DNA of 64,000 bases from Prevotella denticola (GCF_900454835.1 NZ_UGTM01000002.1:930001-994000), one strand, 5' to 3'; numbered from the stretch's first letter, positions 54,102-63,444 are shown. Notes: generated from the sequence alone by a model not told the origin. A program made the numbers and translations.

Positions 54102-54731
54102 ATGAAAACAAGAGTATTTACCATCATCGCCCTTTGCCTGCTCTTTGCGGGCAGGGCAAGCGCGCAGTGGGCGGTCATCGACCCCTCCAACATCGCACAG
54201 AGCATCATCAACGCCGGGAAGAACATCGCACAGACCACGACCACGGCGCAGAACATGGTCAAGAACTTTCGGGAGACCGTGAAGATTTACGAGCAGGGCA
54301 AGAAATACTACGACGCCCTCAAATCAGTGAATGGTCTCATCAAGGACGCCCAGAAGGTGCGCAAGACCATTCTGATGGTGGGCGAGATTACCGACGTCTA
54401 CGTGAACAGCTATCGCCGGATGCTGCACGACAGCAATTTTTCACCCGCAGAACTCAGTGCCATCGCCTTCGGCTATACCAAGCTCCTCGAAGAGAGCAAC
54501 GACGTGCTCAAGGAACTCAAGCAGGTGGTGAACATCACCACGCTCTCGATGACCGACAAGGACAGAATGGACGTGGTAGACCGCTGTTACATGCGGATGA
54601 AGAACTATCGCAACCTCGTGAATTACTACACCAATAAGAACATCTCCGTGAGCTATCTGCGCGCCAAGAAGAGGAACGACCTCGACCGCGTGATGGCGCT
54701 CTACGGCAATGCGAACCAAAGATACTGGTAG
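54102..54731 (+). CDS. traI: TraI (DUF4141), VirB5-like periplasmic protein
   Basis: The 209-residue protein has a signal peptide (MKTRVFTIIALCLLFAGRASAQ) and a helical mature part (NIAQSIINAGKNIAQTTTTAQNM split at its repeats). DUF4141 proteins occupy the traI place in CTnDOT-type operons and resemble the helical VirB5/TrbJ family. It is the first gene after the palindrome array, so its expression could be set apart from that of traG. Confidence 0.85.
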   Translation: MKTRVFTIIALCLLFAGRASAQWAVIDPSNIAQSIINAGKNIAQTTTTAQNMVKNFRETVKIYEQGKKYYDALKSVNGLIKDAQKVRKTILMVGEITDVYVNSYRRMLHDSNFSPAELSAIAFGYTKLLEESNDVLKELKQVVNITTLSMTDKDRMDVVDRCYMRMKNYRNLVNYYTNKNISVSYLRAKKRNDLDRVMALYGNANQRYW

Positions 54732-54734
54732 GCC

Positions 54735-55763
54735 ATGAACTTCGACAACCTTCACGAAATCCTCCGTTCGCTCTACGAGGAGATGATGCCGCTGTGTGCC
54801 GACATGGCGGGCGTGGCGAAGGGCATCGCCGGTCTGGGTGCGCTCTTCTACGTGGCTTACCGCGTGTGGCAGTCGCTCGCCCGTGCCGAGCCCATCGACG
54901 TCTTCCCGATGCTCCGCCCGTTCGTCATCGGGCTGTGCATCATGTTCTTCCCCACGGTGGTGCTCGGCACGCTTAACGGCGTGATGAGTCCCATCGTCAA
55001 GGGTACCAACGGGATGTTGCAGGAGCAGACCTTCGACATGAAGAAGTACCGCGAGCAGAAAGACAAGTTGGAATACGAGGCGATGGCGCGCAACCCCGAA
55101 ACCGCCTACTTGGTGAGCGACGAGGCGTTCGACAAGCAGATCGAGGAGCTGGGGTTCTCGCCTGCCGACTTGGCGACGATGACGGGGATGTACCTCGAAC
55201 GGGGTGCTTACAACCTCGAAAAGAAGGTGCGCGACTTCTTCCGCAGCATCATGGAGCTGCTCTTCGAGGCCGCCGCGCTCATCATCGACACCCTGCGCAC
55301 GTTCTTCCTCGTCGTGCTGGCGATACTCGGTCCGATTGCCTTTGCCATCTCCGTGTGGGACGGCTTTCAGTCCACGCTCACGCAGTGGGTCTGCCGCTAT
55401 GTGCAGGTGTACCTCTGGCTGCCCGTGTCCGACCTGTTCAGCACCATCCTTGCGAGGATACAGATACTGATGCTGCAGAACGACATCACCGAGTTGCAGA
55501 ACAACCCCGCCTTCTCCATCGACGCGAGCAACGGGGTGTACATCGTCTTCCTCGTCATCGGCATCGTGGGCTACTTCACCATCCCCACCGTCTCGGGCTG
55601 GATCATTCAGGCGGGCGGCATGGGCAGCTACAACCGCAGCATCAACAACATGGCGAGCCTTGCCGGCAAGCGTGCGGCAGGTGCAGCGGGAGCCGTGGCG
55701 GGCAACGCCGCCGGACGTGCGGGACACCTCATCAAGTCCGCTTACCAGCGCATGAAATCGTAA
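54735..55763 (+). CDS. traJ: TraJ, VirB6-like inner membrane protein
   Basis: The 342-residue protein has several hydrophobic segments (about 28-48, 62-85, 170-205 and 265-285) and an Ala/Gly-rich C terminus. Its place between TraI and TraK and its multi-span topology match the VirB6-like inner membrane channel component of Bacteroidales conjugative elements. It starts four bases after the traI stop. Confidence 0.85.
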   Translation: MNFDNLHEILRSLYEEMMPLCADMAGVAKGIAGLGALFYVAYRVWQSLARAEPIDVFPMLRPFVIGLCIMFFPTVVLGTLNGVMSPIVKGTNGMLQEQTFDMKKYREQKDKLEYEAMARNPETAYLVSDEAFDKQIEELGFSPADLATMTGMYLERGAYNLEKKVRDFFRSIMELLFEAAALIIDTLRTFFLVVLAILGPIAFAISVWDGFQSTLTQWVCRYVQVYLWLPVSDLFSTILARIQILMLQNDITELQNNPAFSIDASNGVYIVFLVIGIVGYFTIPTVSGWIIQAGGMGSYNRSINNMASLAGKRAAGAAGAVAGNAAGRAGHLIKSAYQRMKS

Positions 55764-55791
55764 AACAGAAAAGAAAGAAACGAATAGAACA

Positions 55792-56415
55792 ATGGAATTC
55801 AAATCTCTAAAGAACATCGAAAGCTCGTTCAGGCAGATACGCCTGTTCGGCATCATCTTCCTCTGCCTGTGCACGGCCATCGTGGGCTACACGCTGTGGA
55901 GCTCCTACCGGTTTGCCGAGCGGCAGCGCGAGAAGATTTACGTGTTGGACGGGGGCAAGAGCCTGATGCTCGCCCTCTCGCAGGACTTGTCGCAGAACCG
56001 CCCCGCCGAAGCGCGGGAGCATGTGCGGCGTTTCCACGAACTCTTCTTCACCCTCTCGCCGGACAAGAGCGCCATCGAACACAATGTCCGCCGCGCCCTG
56101 CTCTTGGCAGACAAGAGTGCCTACGACTGCTATGCCGACTTTGCTGAAAAGGGCTATTACAACCGCATCATCGCGGGCGGCATCAACCAGACGCTCCGGG
56201 TGGACAGCGTGGTGTGCAGCTTCGACGCCTATCCCTATCGCGCCGTGACCTATGCCACACAGCTCATCATCCGGCAGAGCAACGTCACCCGACGGAGTCT
56301 CAAGACGGAGTGCCGCCTCCTGAACGCTGCCCGTTCGGACGACAATCCCAACGGCTTTACTATCGAGGGTTTTAATATTCTCGAAAACAAGGACCTTCAA
56401 ACCGTGAAGCGATGA
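55792..56415 (+). CDS. traK: TraK, VirB8-like assembly factor
   Basis: The 207-residue protein has a cytoplasmic N terminus, one membrane segment (about 19-42, LFGIIFLCLCTAIVGYTLWS) and a periplasmic domain with NTF2-like features typical of VirB8 (RIIAGGINQTLRVDSV; TYATQLIIRQSNVTRRSL). It nucleates assembly of the channel. The stop overlaps the next start by four bases. Confidence 0.85.
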   Translation: MEFKSLKNIESSFRQIRLFGIIFLCLCTAIVGYTLWSSYRFAERQREKIYVLDGGKSLMLALSQDLSQNRPAEAREHVRRFHELFFTLSPDKSAIEHNVRRALLLADKSAYDCYADFAEKGYYNRIIAGGINQTLRVDSVVCSFDAYPYRAVTYATQLIIRQSNVTRRSLKTECRLLNAARSDDNPNGFTIEGFNILENKDLQTVKR

Positions 56416-56672
56416 AAAGGAAAAAGACCAGCAAAGTATTGTGGTGGGCATTGTGGAAAGCCTACGACTTCCGTAAACGCGCTTTACGGCGGTTGCGGGC
56501 TTACCACGACAGCCTGTCCGAGCGGACGCGGCGGCGCATCGTCCTGACGATGCTCGTCCTTTTCGCCCTGCTCTCGCTCTATACCGTCGGCAAATCAGTC
56601 TATGGTCTGCTGCATGGTGGCGGCGAGCACATGGAAATCAAACATATTCAAACGTTCAAACAAAAACGATAA
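56412..56672 (+). CDS. traL: TraL (DUF3989), small membrane protein
   Basis: The 86-residue protein has a very basic N-terminal half (KRALRRLRAYHDSLSERTRRR) and one membrane segment (IVLTMLVLFALLSLYTVG). DUF3989 genes always lie between traK and traM. The ATG overlaps the traK stop (56412-56415) and its stop overlaps the traM start at 56672. Function unknown; a positive-inside anchor that touches the VirB10-like TraM is plausible. Confidence 0.8.
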   Translation: MKRKKTSKVLWWALWKAYDFRKRALRRLRAYHDSLSERTRRRIVLTMLVLFALLSLYTVGKSVYGLLHGGGEHMEIKHIQTFKQKR

Positions 56673-57997
56673 TGACACTGACAAGTAAAGAAAAACAGAA
56701 ACGACCGCTCACCGAAGCCGAGCGGCAGCGGAGGATGAAACTGCTCGTCTATCCGCTCATGGTGCTGCTCTTCGCCGGCTCGATGTGGCTCATCTTCGCG
56801 CCCTCGTCCGCGGATAAGGCAAAGGAAGACGCAGGCAAGGGCTTCAACATAGAGATGCCTGCTGCTGACAGCACGGGCATCATCGCCGACAAGCGGAAAG
56901 CCTACGAGGCGGCAGAGATGGAGCAGCGGCAGCAACAGCGCAACCGAGACCTGCAAGACCTCGGCTCGCTCTTTTCCTCGGATAATACGAGCACAGCCCA
57001 TACCGCCATCGATGATTTCGGCACGGGCGGGCAACCCGCCCCGCAGGACAATGCACAGGGCAGCACATCTTCCGTACGCTCTTCATTGGGTGCCTACCGC
57101 GACCTCAACACCACGCTGGGCGGCTTTTACGAGCGCGAACAACCGAGGCAGGACACGGAAAAGGAAGAACTCAAAGTCCGCCTGCACGAATTGGAAGAGC
57201 GTCTGAATACGCAAAGCAGCCGTTCCTCTGCGATGGACGAGCAGGAGGCGCTCTTGGAAAAGTCCTACCGGCTGGCGGCGAAGTACATGCCCGCTTCGGG
57301 CGGCTCTGCACCTTTCGGCAAGGCTGCCACGGGCGACACGCTGCAAGCGGCCGCCTCGGCAGGCGTACACAGGAAAGCCGTGATGACACCCGTCAAGCGG
57401 GTGGTGCGGCAGGTGGTATCTGCGCTCGGGCAGCCTATGACGGACGAAGCTTTTATTGCTGCCCACTCCCAAGCGCGTAACTACGGCTTTCAGACGGCAG
57501 TAGGTGTGCAGGCTGCGGCGGAGAAGAACACCATCGCCGCCACCGTCTACGGCAACCAGACCGTCAGCGACGGACAGGCGGTGCGCCTACGGCTCTCTGA
57601 ACCGATGGCAGCGGGCGAACGTATCCTGCCGAAGAACACCCTTATAACGGGCGCGGCCAAGATACAGAGCGAACGGCTCACCATCGTCATCGAGACGCTC
57701 GAATACGGCGGTACGCTCATCCCCACCGCTCTCTCGGTCTATGATACCGACGGACAGGAGGGCATCTTTATTCCCAACTCGATGGAGCGCAGTGCCGCCA
57801 AGGAGATTGCCGCCAACATGGGCACCGCCGCAGGCAGCAGCGTGAACATCTCCACCGATGCGGGGGCACAGCTCGCCGCCGACGTGGGCAAGGGACTGCT
57901 GCAAGGCACGTCGCAGTACTTCGCCAAAAAGGTGCGCGCCGTCAAGGTGCATCTCAAGGCGGGCTACCGCGTGCTACTTTTTCAAAAGAAAGATTAA
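56672..57997 (+). CDS. traM: TraM, VirB10-like protein
   Basis: The 441-residue protein has a short cytoplasmic N terminus, one membrane segment (about 27-47, VYPLMVLLFAGSMWLIFAP-like), a Gln/Arg-rich coiled-coil stalk (about 75-190) and a C-terminal β-rich domain (about 260-441) with the VirB10-type strands GERILPKNTLITGAAKI and VYDTDGQEGIFIPN. It links inner and outer membrane parts of the channel and senses energy in related systems. Confidence 0.87.
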   Translation: MTLTSKEKQKRPLTEAERQRRMKLLVYPLMVLLFAGSMWLIFAPSSADKAKEDAGKGFNIEMPAADSTGIIADKRKAYEAAEMEQRQQQRNRDLQDLGSLFSSDNTSTAHTAIDDFGTGGQPAPQDNAQGSTSSVRSSLGAYRDLNTTLGGFYEREQPRQDTEKEELKVRLHELEERLNTQSSRSSAMDEQEALLEKSYRLAAKYMPASGGSAPFGKAATGDTLQAAASAGVHRKAVMTPVKRVVRQVVSALGQPMTDEAFIAAHSQARNYGFQTAVGVQAAAEKNTIAATVYGNQTVSDGQAVRLRLSEPMAAGERILPKNTLITGAAKIQSERLTIVIETLEYGGTLIPTALSVYDTDGQEGIFIPNSMERSAAKEIAANMGTAAGSSVNISTDAGAQLAADVGKGLLQGTSQYFAKKVRAVKVHLKAGYRVLLFQKKD

Positions 57998-58036
57998 TCG
58001 ACAATGTTTTTATTACCAACTAAATCCAACAGTAAA

Positions 58037-58984
58037 ATGAAGAAAATGTTATTTGTCCTCGCCCTCTTCATGGGCGTAACATGTGCGAATGCACAGCAAC
58101 AGGGTATCAAACAGGTAAAACCGGTGGGCGTTGCCGCCGCTGCACCGTATGACGGGCTGACGCGGCAGCTGACCTTCGAGCGGATGATACCGCCCCACGG
58201 ATTGGAAGTGACCTATGGAAAGACGGTGCACATCCTTTTTCCCGCAGAAGTGCGCTACGTAGACCTCGGCTCGCCCAACCTCATCGCCGGTAAGGCGGAC
58301 GGAGCGGAGAATGTCATCCGCGTAAAATCCACCGTCAAGGGCTTTCAGGGGGAGACGAACATGAGCGTCATCACCGAAGATGGCTGCTTCTACACTTTTA
58401 ATGTGCGCTATGCCGACGAGCCGCTGCTGCTCAATGTGGAGATGACGGACATCATTCACGACGGTGAAAGTGCGAACCGTCCGAACAATGCGCAGGAGGT
58501 GTACCTTAACGAACTGGGCAGCGAGAGCCCGATGCTCGTGCGGCTCATCATGAAGTCCATTTACAGGCAGGACAGGCGAACAGTCAAGCACATCGGCTGC
58601 AAGCGTTTCGGCGTGCAATACCTGCTCAAGGGCATCTATACGCACGGCGGACTGATTTACTTCCACACCGAAATCAGGAACCAAAGCCACATTCCTTTCG
58701 ACGTGGATTACATGACGTGGAAAATCGTGGACAAGAAAGTGGCCAAGCGCACGGCCGTGCAGGAGCAGGTCGTGCTTCCGCTGCGGGCGCAGAACTACGT
58801 TACCTGCGTGCCGGGCGGCAAGAGTGAGCGCACGGTCTTTGCCATGTCGAAGTTCACCATCCCCGATGGTAAGCAGCTCGTTGTGGAGCTGTGCGAGAAG
58901 AACGGCGGCAGGCATCAATCGTTCACCATTGAGGACGAAGACCTTGTGTGTGCAAGGGAAATCAGCGAACTTGAAGTGAAGTAA
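58037..58984 (+). CDS. traN: TraN, VirB9-like outer membrane complex protein
   Basis: The 315-residue protein has a signal peptide (MKKMLFVLALFMGVTCANAQ), a conserved segment TYGKTVHILFPAEVRYVDLG and β-rich C terminus. DUF4138/TraN proteins take the place of VirB9 in CTnDOT-type systems. The ATG at 58037 gives the proper signal peptide; the ATG at 58004 would add 11 residues before it. Stop and traO start overlap (TAATG at 58982-58986). Confidence 0.88.
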   Translation: MKKMLFVLALFMGVTCANAQQQGIKQVKPVGVAAAAPYDGLTRQLTFERMIPPHGLEVTYGKTVHILFPAEVRYVDLGSPNLIAGKADGAENVIRVKSTVKGFQGETNMSVITEDGCFYTFNVRYADEPLLLNVEMTDIIHDGESANRPNNAQEVYLNELGSESPMLVRLIMKSIYRQDRRTVKHIGCKRFGVQYLLKGIYTHGGLIYFHTEIRNQSHIPFDVDYMTWKIVDKKVAKRTAVQEQVVLPLRAQNYVTCVPGGKSERTVFAMSKFTIPDGKQLVVELCEKNGGRHQSFTIEDEDLVCAREISELEVK

Positions 58985-59571
58985 TGATGAGAAAGCTTGC
59001 ATTTTTTCTCTTTGTCGTGTCGCTTGCACTTTTTCGGGGGCAGGCACACGCCCAACGCTGTCTGCCCGGAATGAAAGGCATACGCCTCACGGCTGGCATG
59101 GCAGACGGTTTTTATTCCAAGTCTGCAAGTAATAATGCGGGCTATTCGTTCGGGGCTTCGCTTGCCACCTACACCAAAGGCGGCCATCAATGGGTGTTCG
59201 GGGCGGAATATCTCCGCAGATACCATCCCTATCGCGAAAGCCGTATTCCTGTGGAGCAGTTCACGGGTGAGGGAGGTTTCTTCTGTGACGTGCTTTCGGA
59301 CGTCAGCAAGACCTTCTTCCTGTCGGCGGGTGTTTCCGCCTTGGCGGGCTATGAGACGGTCAATGGCGGCAAGAAGTTGCTTTTCGACGGCTCTACGATA
59401 TGTAATAAAGACGGTTTTGTTTACGGTGGTGCCGTTACCTTACAGGCGGAGACCTATCTGACGGACAGATTGGTGCTGCTGCTCTACGGCAGGGAACGCT
59501 GTCTGTGGGGAGGTGCTACGGGGCATTTTCATGCACAGTACGGTGTCGGACTGAAAATCATGATGGACTGA
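58984..59571 (+). CDS. traO: TraO, predicted outer membrane β-barrel
   Basis: The 195-residue protein has a signal peptide (ending near RGQAHAQ) and alternating hydrophobic strands with many Gly and aromatic residues (YSFGASLATYTKGGHQW; FGAEYLRRYHPYRE), ending in a β-signal-like VGLKIMMD. These features fit a small outer membrane β-barrel, as described for TraO of CTnDOT-type elements. Overlaps traN by one base; traP follows after two bases. Confidence 0.85.
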   Translation: MMRKLAFFLFVVSLALFRGQAHAQRCLPGMKGIRLTAGMADGFYSKSASNNAGYSFGASLATYTKGGHQWVFGAEYLRRYHPYRESRIPVEQFTGEGGFFCDVLSDVSKTFFLSAGVSALAGYETVNGGKKLLFDGSTICNKDGFVYGGAVTLQAETYLTDRLVLLLYGRERCLWGGATGHFHAQYGVGLKIMMD

Positions 59572-59573
59572 CG

Positions 59574-60428
59574 ATGGATGCACGACGAATGAGAGAAATC
59601 CCCATTGCGGACTTCCTGAACGCGATGGGGGTTCGTCCGGCAAAACAGCGAGGACAGGTCTTGTGGTATTCCGCTCCGTACCGCACGGAGCGGACGCCCT
59701 CCTTCAAGGTCGACACCACCAAGAATGTATGGTTCGACTTTGGAACGGGCAAGGGTGGCGACATCTTCGATTTGGCAGGAGCTTTCATCGGGAGTGAGGA
59801 TTTTCTTTTGCGGGCGGCTTTTATCGCAAAGAGCGGTGCGTGTCCGCTTCCCGTTATGACGCAATCGACAAGGAATAAAGAAAGAGAGCCTGCCTTTGAG
59901 GATATTTGGGTGCGTTCCTTACAGGACAGCAAATTGCTGGGCTATCTGGAAGAACGGGGCATCGATGCTTATGTTGCCATCCCCAACTGCGAGGAGATAA
60001 GGTATCGTGTACATGGAAAACGGTACTATGCCATCGGCTTCCGCAACAGGAGCGGAGGACTGGAATTGCGCAATCGCTTCTTCAAGGGGTGCATACCGCC
60101 CAAGGATATTTCACTGAAACGTAGCGGTGCAGACGTGTGTGCCGTCTTCGAGGGTTTTATGGATTACCTCTCGGCTATGCAACTCGGCATCATCGCTTCG
60201 GATTGGCTTGTGCTTAATTCCGTTTCCAACGTGGAGAAAGCTTTGCAAATGCTTGGCGACTATCAGAGGATAGAATGCTATCTTGACAATGACGATGCAG
60301 GGCGACGGACTTTTGATAGGTTGAGGGTAAACTTCGGGGATAAGGTCGTTGACTGTTCCACTCTGTATGCCGGCCACAAGGATTTGAATGAGTACCTGCT
60401 CTCTTGGCGAGCAGGATTGAATATATAA
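59574..60428 (+). CDS. traP: TraP, primase-like Toprim protein
   Basis: The 284-residue protein begins with a CHC2-like domain (IPIADFLNAMGVRP; TPSFKVDTTKNVWFD; GKGGDIFDLA) that lacks all zinc-binding Cys and His residues, and has a Toprim domain with VFEGFMDYLSAM and LDNDDAG. It is a paralog of the protein at 620-1600. In CTnDOT-family operons traP encodes a primase thought to act on DNA in the recipient. ATG at 59574 is two bases after the traO stop. Confidence 0.85.
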   Translation: MDARRMREIPIADFLNAMGVRPAKQRGQVLWYSAPYRTERTPSFKVDTTKNVWFDFGTGKGGDIFDLAGAFIGSEDFLLRAAFIAKSGACPLPVMTQSTRNKEREPAFEDIWVRSLQDSKLLGYLEERGIDAYVAIPNCEEIRYRVHGKRYYAIGFRNRSGGLELRNRFFKGCIPPKDISLKRSGADVCAVFEGFMDYLSAMQLGIIASDWLVLNSVSNVEKALQMLGDYQRIECYLDNDDAGRRTFDRLRVNFGDKVVDCSTLYAGHKDLNEYLLSWRAGLNI

Positions 60429-60448
60429 CGATAAAAAATAACGAACAA

Positions 60449-60943
60449 ATGAGAAAGAAAATTTTTAATATGATTTGGGTAATGGGAGTGCTTGCCCTTG
60501 CAGGGTTTTGTCTATCTGCTTGTGATAACGAGTTGGATATTCAAACGGCATATCCGTTCAAGTTAGAAACGATGCCCATACCGGGCAGGATAACAAAAGG
60601 GCAGACCGTGGAGATACGCTGCATGCTCGTGCGGCAGGGGCGGTTTGCCGACACGCGCTACAGTATCAGGTATTTCCAATATGATGGTGTAGGCGTACTG
60701 CGCATGGATGACGGCACGGTATTCAAGCCCAACGACCGTTATCCGCTTAAACGCGAGGTGTTCCGTCTCTATTACACCTCTACCACCACCGATGCACAGA
60801 AACTCACGGTAACGGTGGAGAGCACCGACGGGCAGGCACAGGAGCTGGAACTTAGTTTCAACAACGACACGAAAAAGGACGAGAGTGGTGGGCAGGACAC
60901 TTCGTCAAAAGAGAATGAGAGGCATTTTGGCGGCAGGCGTTAG
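60449..60943 (+). CDS. traQ: TraQ (DUF3872), lipoprotein
   Basis: The 164-residue protein starts with a lipoprotein signal (GVLALAGFCLSAC, Cys about residue 25) and has a β-sandwich-like mature part (TKGQTVEIRCMLVRQG; VFRLYYTSTTTDAQ). DUF3872/TraQ proteins follow TraP in this family. The C-terminal tail is low complexity, and the next gene starts inside it (60915), so the two are coupled. Confidence 0.82.
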   Translation: MRKKIFNMIWVMGVLALAGFCLSACDNELDIQTAYPFKLETMPIPGRITKGQTVEIRCMLVRQGRFADTRYSIRYFQYDGVGVLRMDDGTVFKPNDRYPLKREVFRLYYTSTTTDAQKLTVTVESTDGQAQELELSFNNDTKKDESGGQDTSSKENERHFGGRR

Positions 60944-61439
60944 GCGGATATTTTGCTTGTGTCTGCTTGTACTCACTGCTCTTTCCTTGCCTGCACAGCC
61001 ACGACAACCGCTTTCACGCTTCGAACGTGCTGTGCGCTGCGTGAAATACTTCGAGGGCTGGCATGGGCGCGGTCGGTATCCGTATGTCGGTTACGGTCAC
61101 CGCCTGCTGAAAGGGGAACGGTTTACGGCAAGTATGACCGAACGGCAGGCGGACTCGCTCCTGCGTGCCGACCTGCTCAGCCGATACGCCCTTTTCCGTC
61201 GTTTCGGCAAGGATGCTTTGCTCCTGACCGTACTCTCCTACAATGTAGGTACCGGCACGCTGCTCGGTGGTAGAAACCGCCCTAAAAGCCGACTGATACG
61301 GAAACTTGAACGGGGCGACAGAAACATCCTGCCCGAATACCTCTCTTTCTGCCGCTATAAAGGCAAGGTGCTGCCTGGTCTGCTCAAACGGCGGCGCGTG
61401 GAGTTCGCCTTGTTTTATATCCCATGCGTAAAATTCTAA
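60915..61439 (+). CDS. Lysozyme-like transglycosylase of the transfer operon
   Basis: ATG at 60915 gives 174 residues with a signal peptide (ending near SLPAQ) and a T4-lysozyme-like domain: catalytic Glu in KYFEGWHG, followed by YPYVGYGHRL and, later, LLTVLSYNVGTGTLLGG. It should open the peptidoglycan for the channel. The usual Cys-Pro-Ala-Gly stretch between Glu and GYGH is shortened, as seen in tra-operon members. A GTG at 60885 would add ten residues inside traQ. It ends the operon at a terminator. Confidence 0.8.
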   Translation: MRGILAAGVRRIFCLCLLVLTALSLPAQPRQPLSRFERAVRCVKYFEGWHGRGRYPYVGYGHRLLKGERFTASMTERQADSLLRADLLSRYALFRRFGKDALLLTVLSYNVGTGTLLGGRNRPKSRLIRKLERGDRNILPEYLSFCRYKGKVLPGLLKRRRVEFALFYIPCVKF

Positions 61440-61451
61440 ATACTCCAATAA

Positions 61452-61503
61452 AACTCCCTCCAACAGTATAAAATACCGATAGAGGGAGTTTTTGTGTGCT
61501 ATT
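61452..61503 (+). terminator. Terminator of the tra operon
   Basis: AACTCCCTC (61452-61460) pairs with GAGGGAGTT (61492-61500), followed by TTT. The loop is about 31 bases and may itself fold. It stands 13 bases after the lysozyme stop. Confidence 0.7.
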
Positions 61504-61636
61504 TTTCTTCGTGTTGCTTTCTGCCATTCGCAGAATGAAGACTTATGGTTTCTTTGCTCCTTTCTTTTCCGCCTTTTTTCTGCTCACGAAAGAAAGGAGA
61601 GGGCGGCAGACATACCGCCGTTAAGTACGCTGTTGT

Positions 61637-61861
61637 TTACTCCTTTTGAATGGTTACTCGCGTGGTCTTTACTTCGGGGTGGGTAGAGAATGCCCAGTTT
61701 ATCTTTTCATCGGGCAAGGTGCTGTGAATGCTTCCGCCCATCACCAACCCGCAATCTTGCAGGACTTTCTGCCGTGCATTTTCTTTACTATCGGCAAGAA
61801 CTTCAAACACACCCTCGAAAATATATTGCGTTTGTACTCTGTAAATCCGTTTCTCCTTCAT
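61637..61861 (-). CDS. Small hypothetical protein (74 residues)
   Basis: A soluble protein with a β-strand start (RIYRVQTQYIFEGVFEVLAD) and the stretch ARQKVLQDCGLVMGGSIHS; no known motif. It is the last of four minus-strand genes and lies five bases after the next upstream gene, so it belongs to the same operon as PcfJ-like and ArdA. Small genes like this are common in this part of Bacteroidales conjugative elements. Confidence 0.6.
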   Translation of the reverse strand: MKEKRIYRVQTQYIFEGVFEVLADSKENARQKVLQDCGLVMGGSIHSTLPDEKINWAFSTHPEVKTTRVTIQKE

Positions 61862-61865
61862 GTAT

Positions 61866-62120
61866 TTAAAACTTTGCCATTAATAATCTGCGTTCCATTG
61901 GTTCGCCATTCGATAGCCTGCGATGGGTGAGCCAAAAATGATGTTTACCATATCCATAGACAAAGAACTTGTCGAGTTCCGTTTCTTCGGCAATCTTATG
62001 GATTGCATCTTTCAATTCTTCCTTGTTGGTAGACAAGGTTATCGCATTGATAACCCTAACGAAAATGTGGGGTACCTCATTTGCCCAGTTGCATACGATG
62101 CTCTCTATTTCTATTTTCAT
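61866..62120 (-). CDS. Small hypothetical protein (84 residues)
   Basis: An 84-residue soluble protein with a helical middle (NKEELKDAIHKIAEETELDKF) and a FVYGYGKHHFWLT stretch. I do not recognise the family. It lies between the PcfJ-like gene (33 bases upstream) and the 74-residue gene, all on the minus strand with tight spacing, so a real gene is likely. Confidence 0.6.
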   Translation of the reverse strand: MKIEIESIVCNWANEVPHIFVRVINAITLSTNKEELKDAIHKIAEETELDKFFVYGYGKHHFWLTHRRLSNGEPMERRLLMAKF

Positions 62121-62152
62121 TGCTGTGATAATTTGGTGGTTTATATTTTTCT

Positions 62153-63427
62153 TTATGCTGTTGCCTTCATTCTTTGGCGGATTAACCTGCTATTGGCATT
62201 CACAAGATTTACTATCTGCTCGTGGTACTCCGTATTCTTGTTGCACACGCCACGACTTTGTACTACTTTTAAGGTTTGCAGTGATACTTCGATAGTCTCT
62301 ATCCGCCTGTCCTCAATGGTCGCCGAAAGGATAAGGGAGTCTTCTCTGAGGTAGTATCTATTTGAAAACACGCAATGATGCATAGCTACCCCTTCTTCCA
62401 AATGCTCCTGCACACTCTCCAACACGTGGACTTGGATTGTGCCGTCCGTGAAATGGATACCGAAGAATTTGGATTTGAGTTCTCGGAAACGTTTTTCATC
62501 TTCGATTGCTTTTTGCCATTTTTTCTCGATTTCTTCTTTTTCTCTTTTCCTGCGTATTTGGGCTTCTATGCGGTCGTGCTCGGCCTTAAGGTCTTTGGCG
62601 CAAAGGTACTTCGGACTGTGAACGTCCTTGCCCAACCTGCGGAGCATATCCACATAATCGCACCATAAGGAAATGTCTTTTATCTCATACCCGTTACGAA
62701 CGGCAATCTTATACGACTGCCAATAGGCTTCAAATGCCCTTGTGTTGTTGAGGAAATAGCGCAAATGGTCTATGCGTTCTGCCTTGATGAGGGTTTCCAC
62801 ACGGCTGTCGGTGAGTAGTGCTGGAATAAGGGCAATGGGTGCGATTTTGTGAAAATCATTCTTAAATCCATTCCTGCGGAGTGCTTCCGTTGCCTTGAAC
62901 TTCGGATATATCGGAGAGTACGATATATGGCGGTAGGCTTCGTTGTCGTTTCGCACTGCCATTGGCGAATAGAAAGAGAACGTGTCCACGTAATGCCCCA
63001 ATATGCGTTGAACGGCTATCACGACCTTTCGCCCTTGCCCGTTCCACCAATACTGACCGATTTCGATTGTCGCATATTTCGCCTTACAACCTTTCTCCAT
63101 GCCCACTACTATCAGGAACATACGCAACACTTGGTATGCTCCGCAGGTAGTAAGGACTGTGAAGTATTGCTTTTGTTTCAACTTGCGCCCGTAGGTTTCT
63201 TCAACCTGCAACCTTGCCCCACAATGGGGGCAGGTGCAAGTTTCTCTATGTTTGTCCATTATCCAACTATGTCCGCAGTCCATACACGTAGTATGACCTT
63301 TGGGCAATCGGTAGGCGAAGTGGTCGATGCACTCATGGAATGCCCACTTGCTTTGCGTCTTGGTAATGGGGCGCAAATGCTTGCTTTCAGCAAGCACAGC
63401 CTTTTCAAATCTGTTTCTCGGTTTCAT
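62153..63427 (-). CDS. PcfJ-like protein
   Basis: The 424-residue protein has an N-terminal zinc ribbon-like region (CMDCGHSWIMD, then CTCPHCGARLQ) and the C-terminal PcfJ signature (GVAMHHCVFSNRYY; VVQSRGVCNKNTEYHEQIVNLVN). PcfJ proteins are found in conjugative plasmids and elements of Gram-positive bacteria and Bacteroidota; their role is not known. It follows the ArdA gene by 17 bases in the same operon. Confidence 0.85.
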   Translation of the reverse strand: MKPRNRFEKAVLAESKHLRPITKTQSKWAFHECIDHFAYRLPKGHTTCMDCGHSWIMDKHRETCTCPHCGARLQVEETYGRKLKQKQYFTVLTTCGAYQVLRMFLIVVGMEKGCKAKYATIEIGQYWWNGQGRKVVIAVQRILGHYVDTFSFYSPMAVRNDNEAYRHISYSPIYPKFKATEALRRNGFKNDFHKIAPIALIPALLTDSRVETLIKAERIDHLRYFLNNTRAFEAYWQSYKIAVRNGYEIKDISLWCDYVDMLRRLGKDVHSPKYLCAKDLKAEHDRIEAQIRRKREKEEIEKKWQKAIEDEKRFRELKSKFFGIHFTDGTIQVHVLESVQEHLEEGVAMHHCVFSNRYYLREDSLILSATIEDRRIETIEVSLQTLKVVQSRGVCNKNTEYHEQIVNLVNANSRLIRQRMKATA

Positions 63428-63444
63428 ACTCTTTCCTCCTTGCT

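Noticed and set aside
54441..55880. Minus-strand open frame of 479 codons opposite traI-traJ
   Set aside because: His- and Val-rich composition without domains; both plus-strand genes are well supported.
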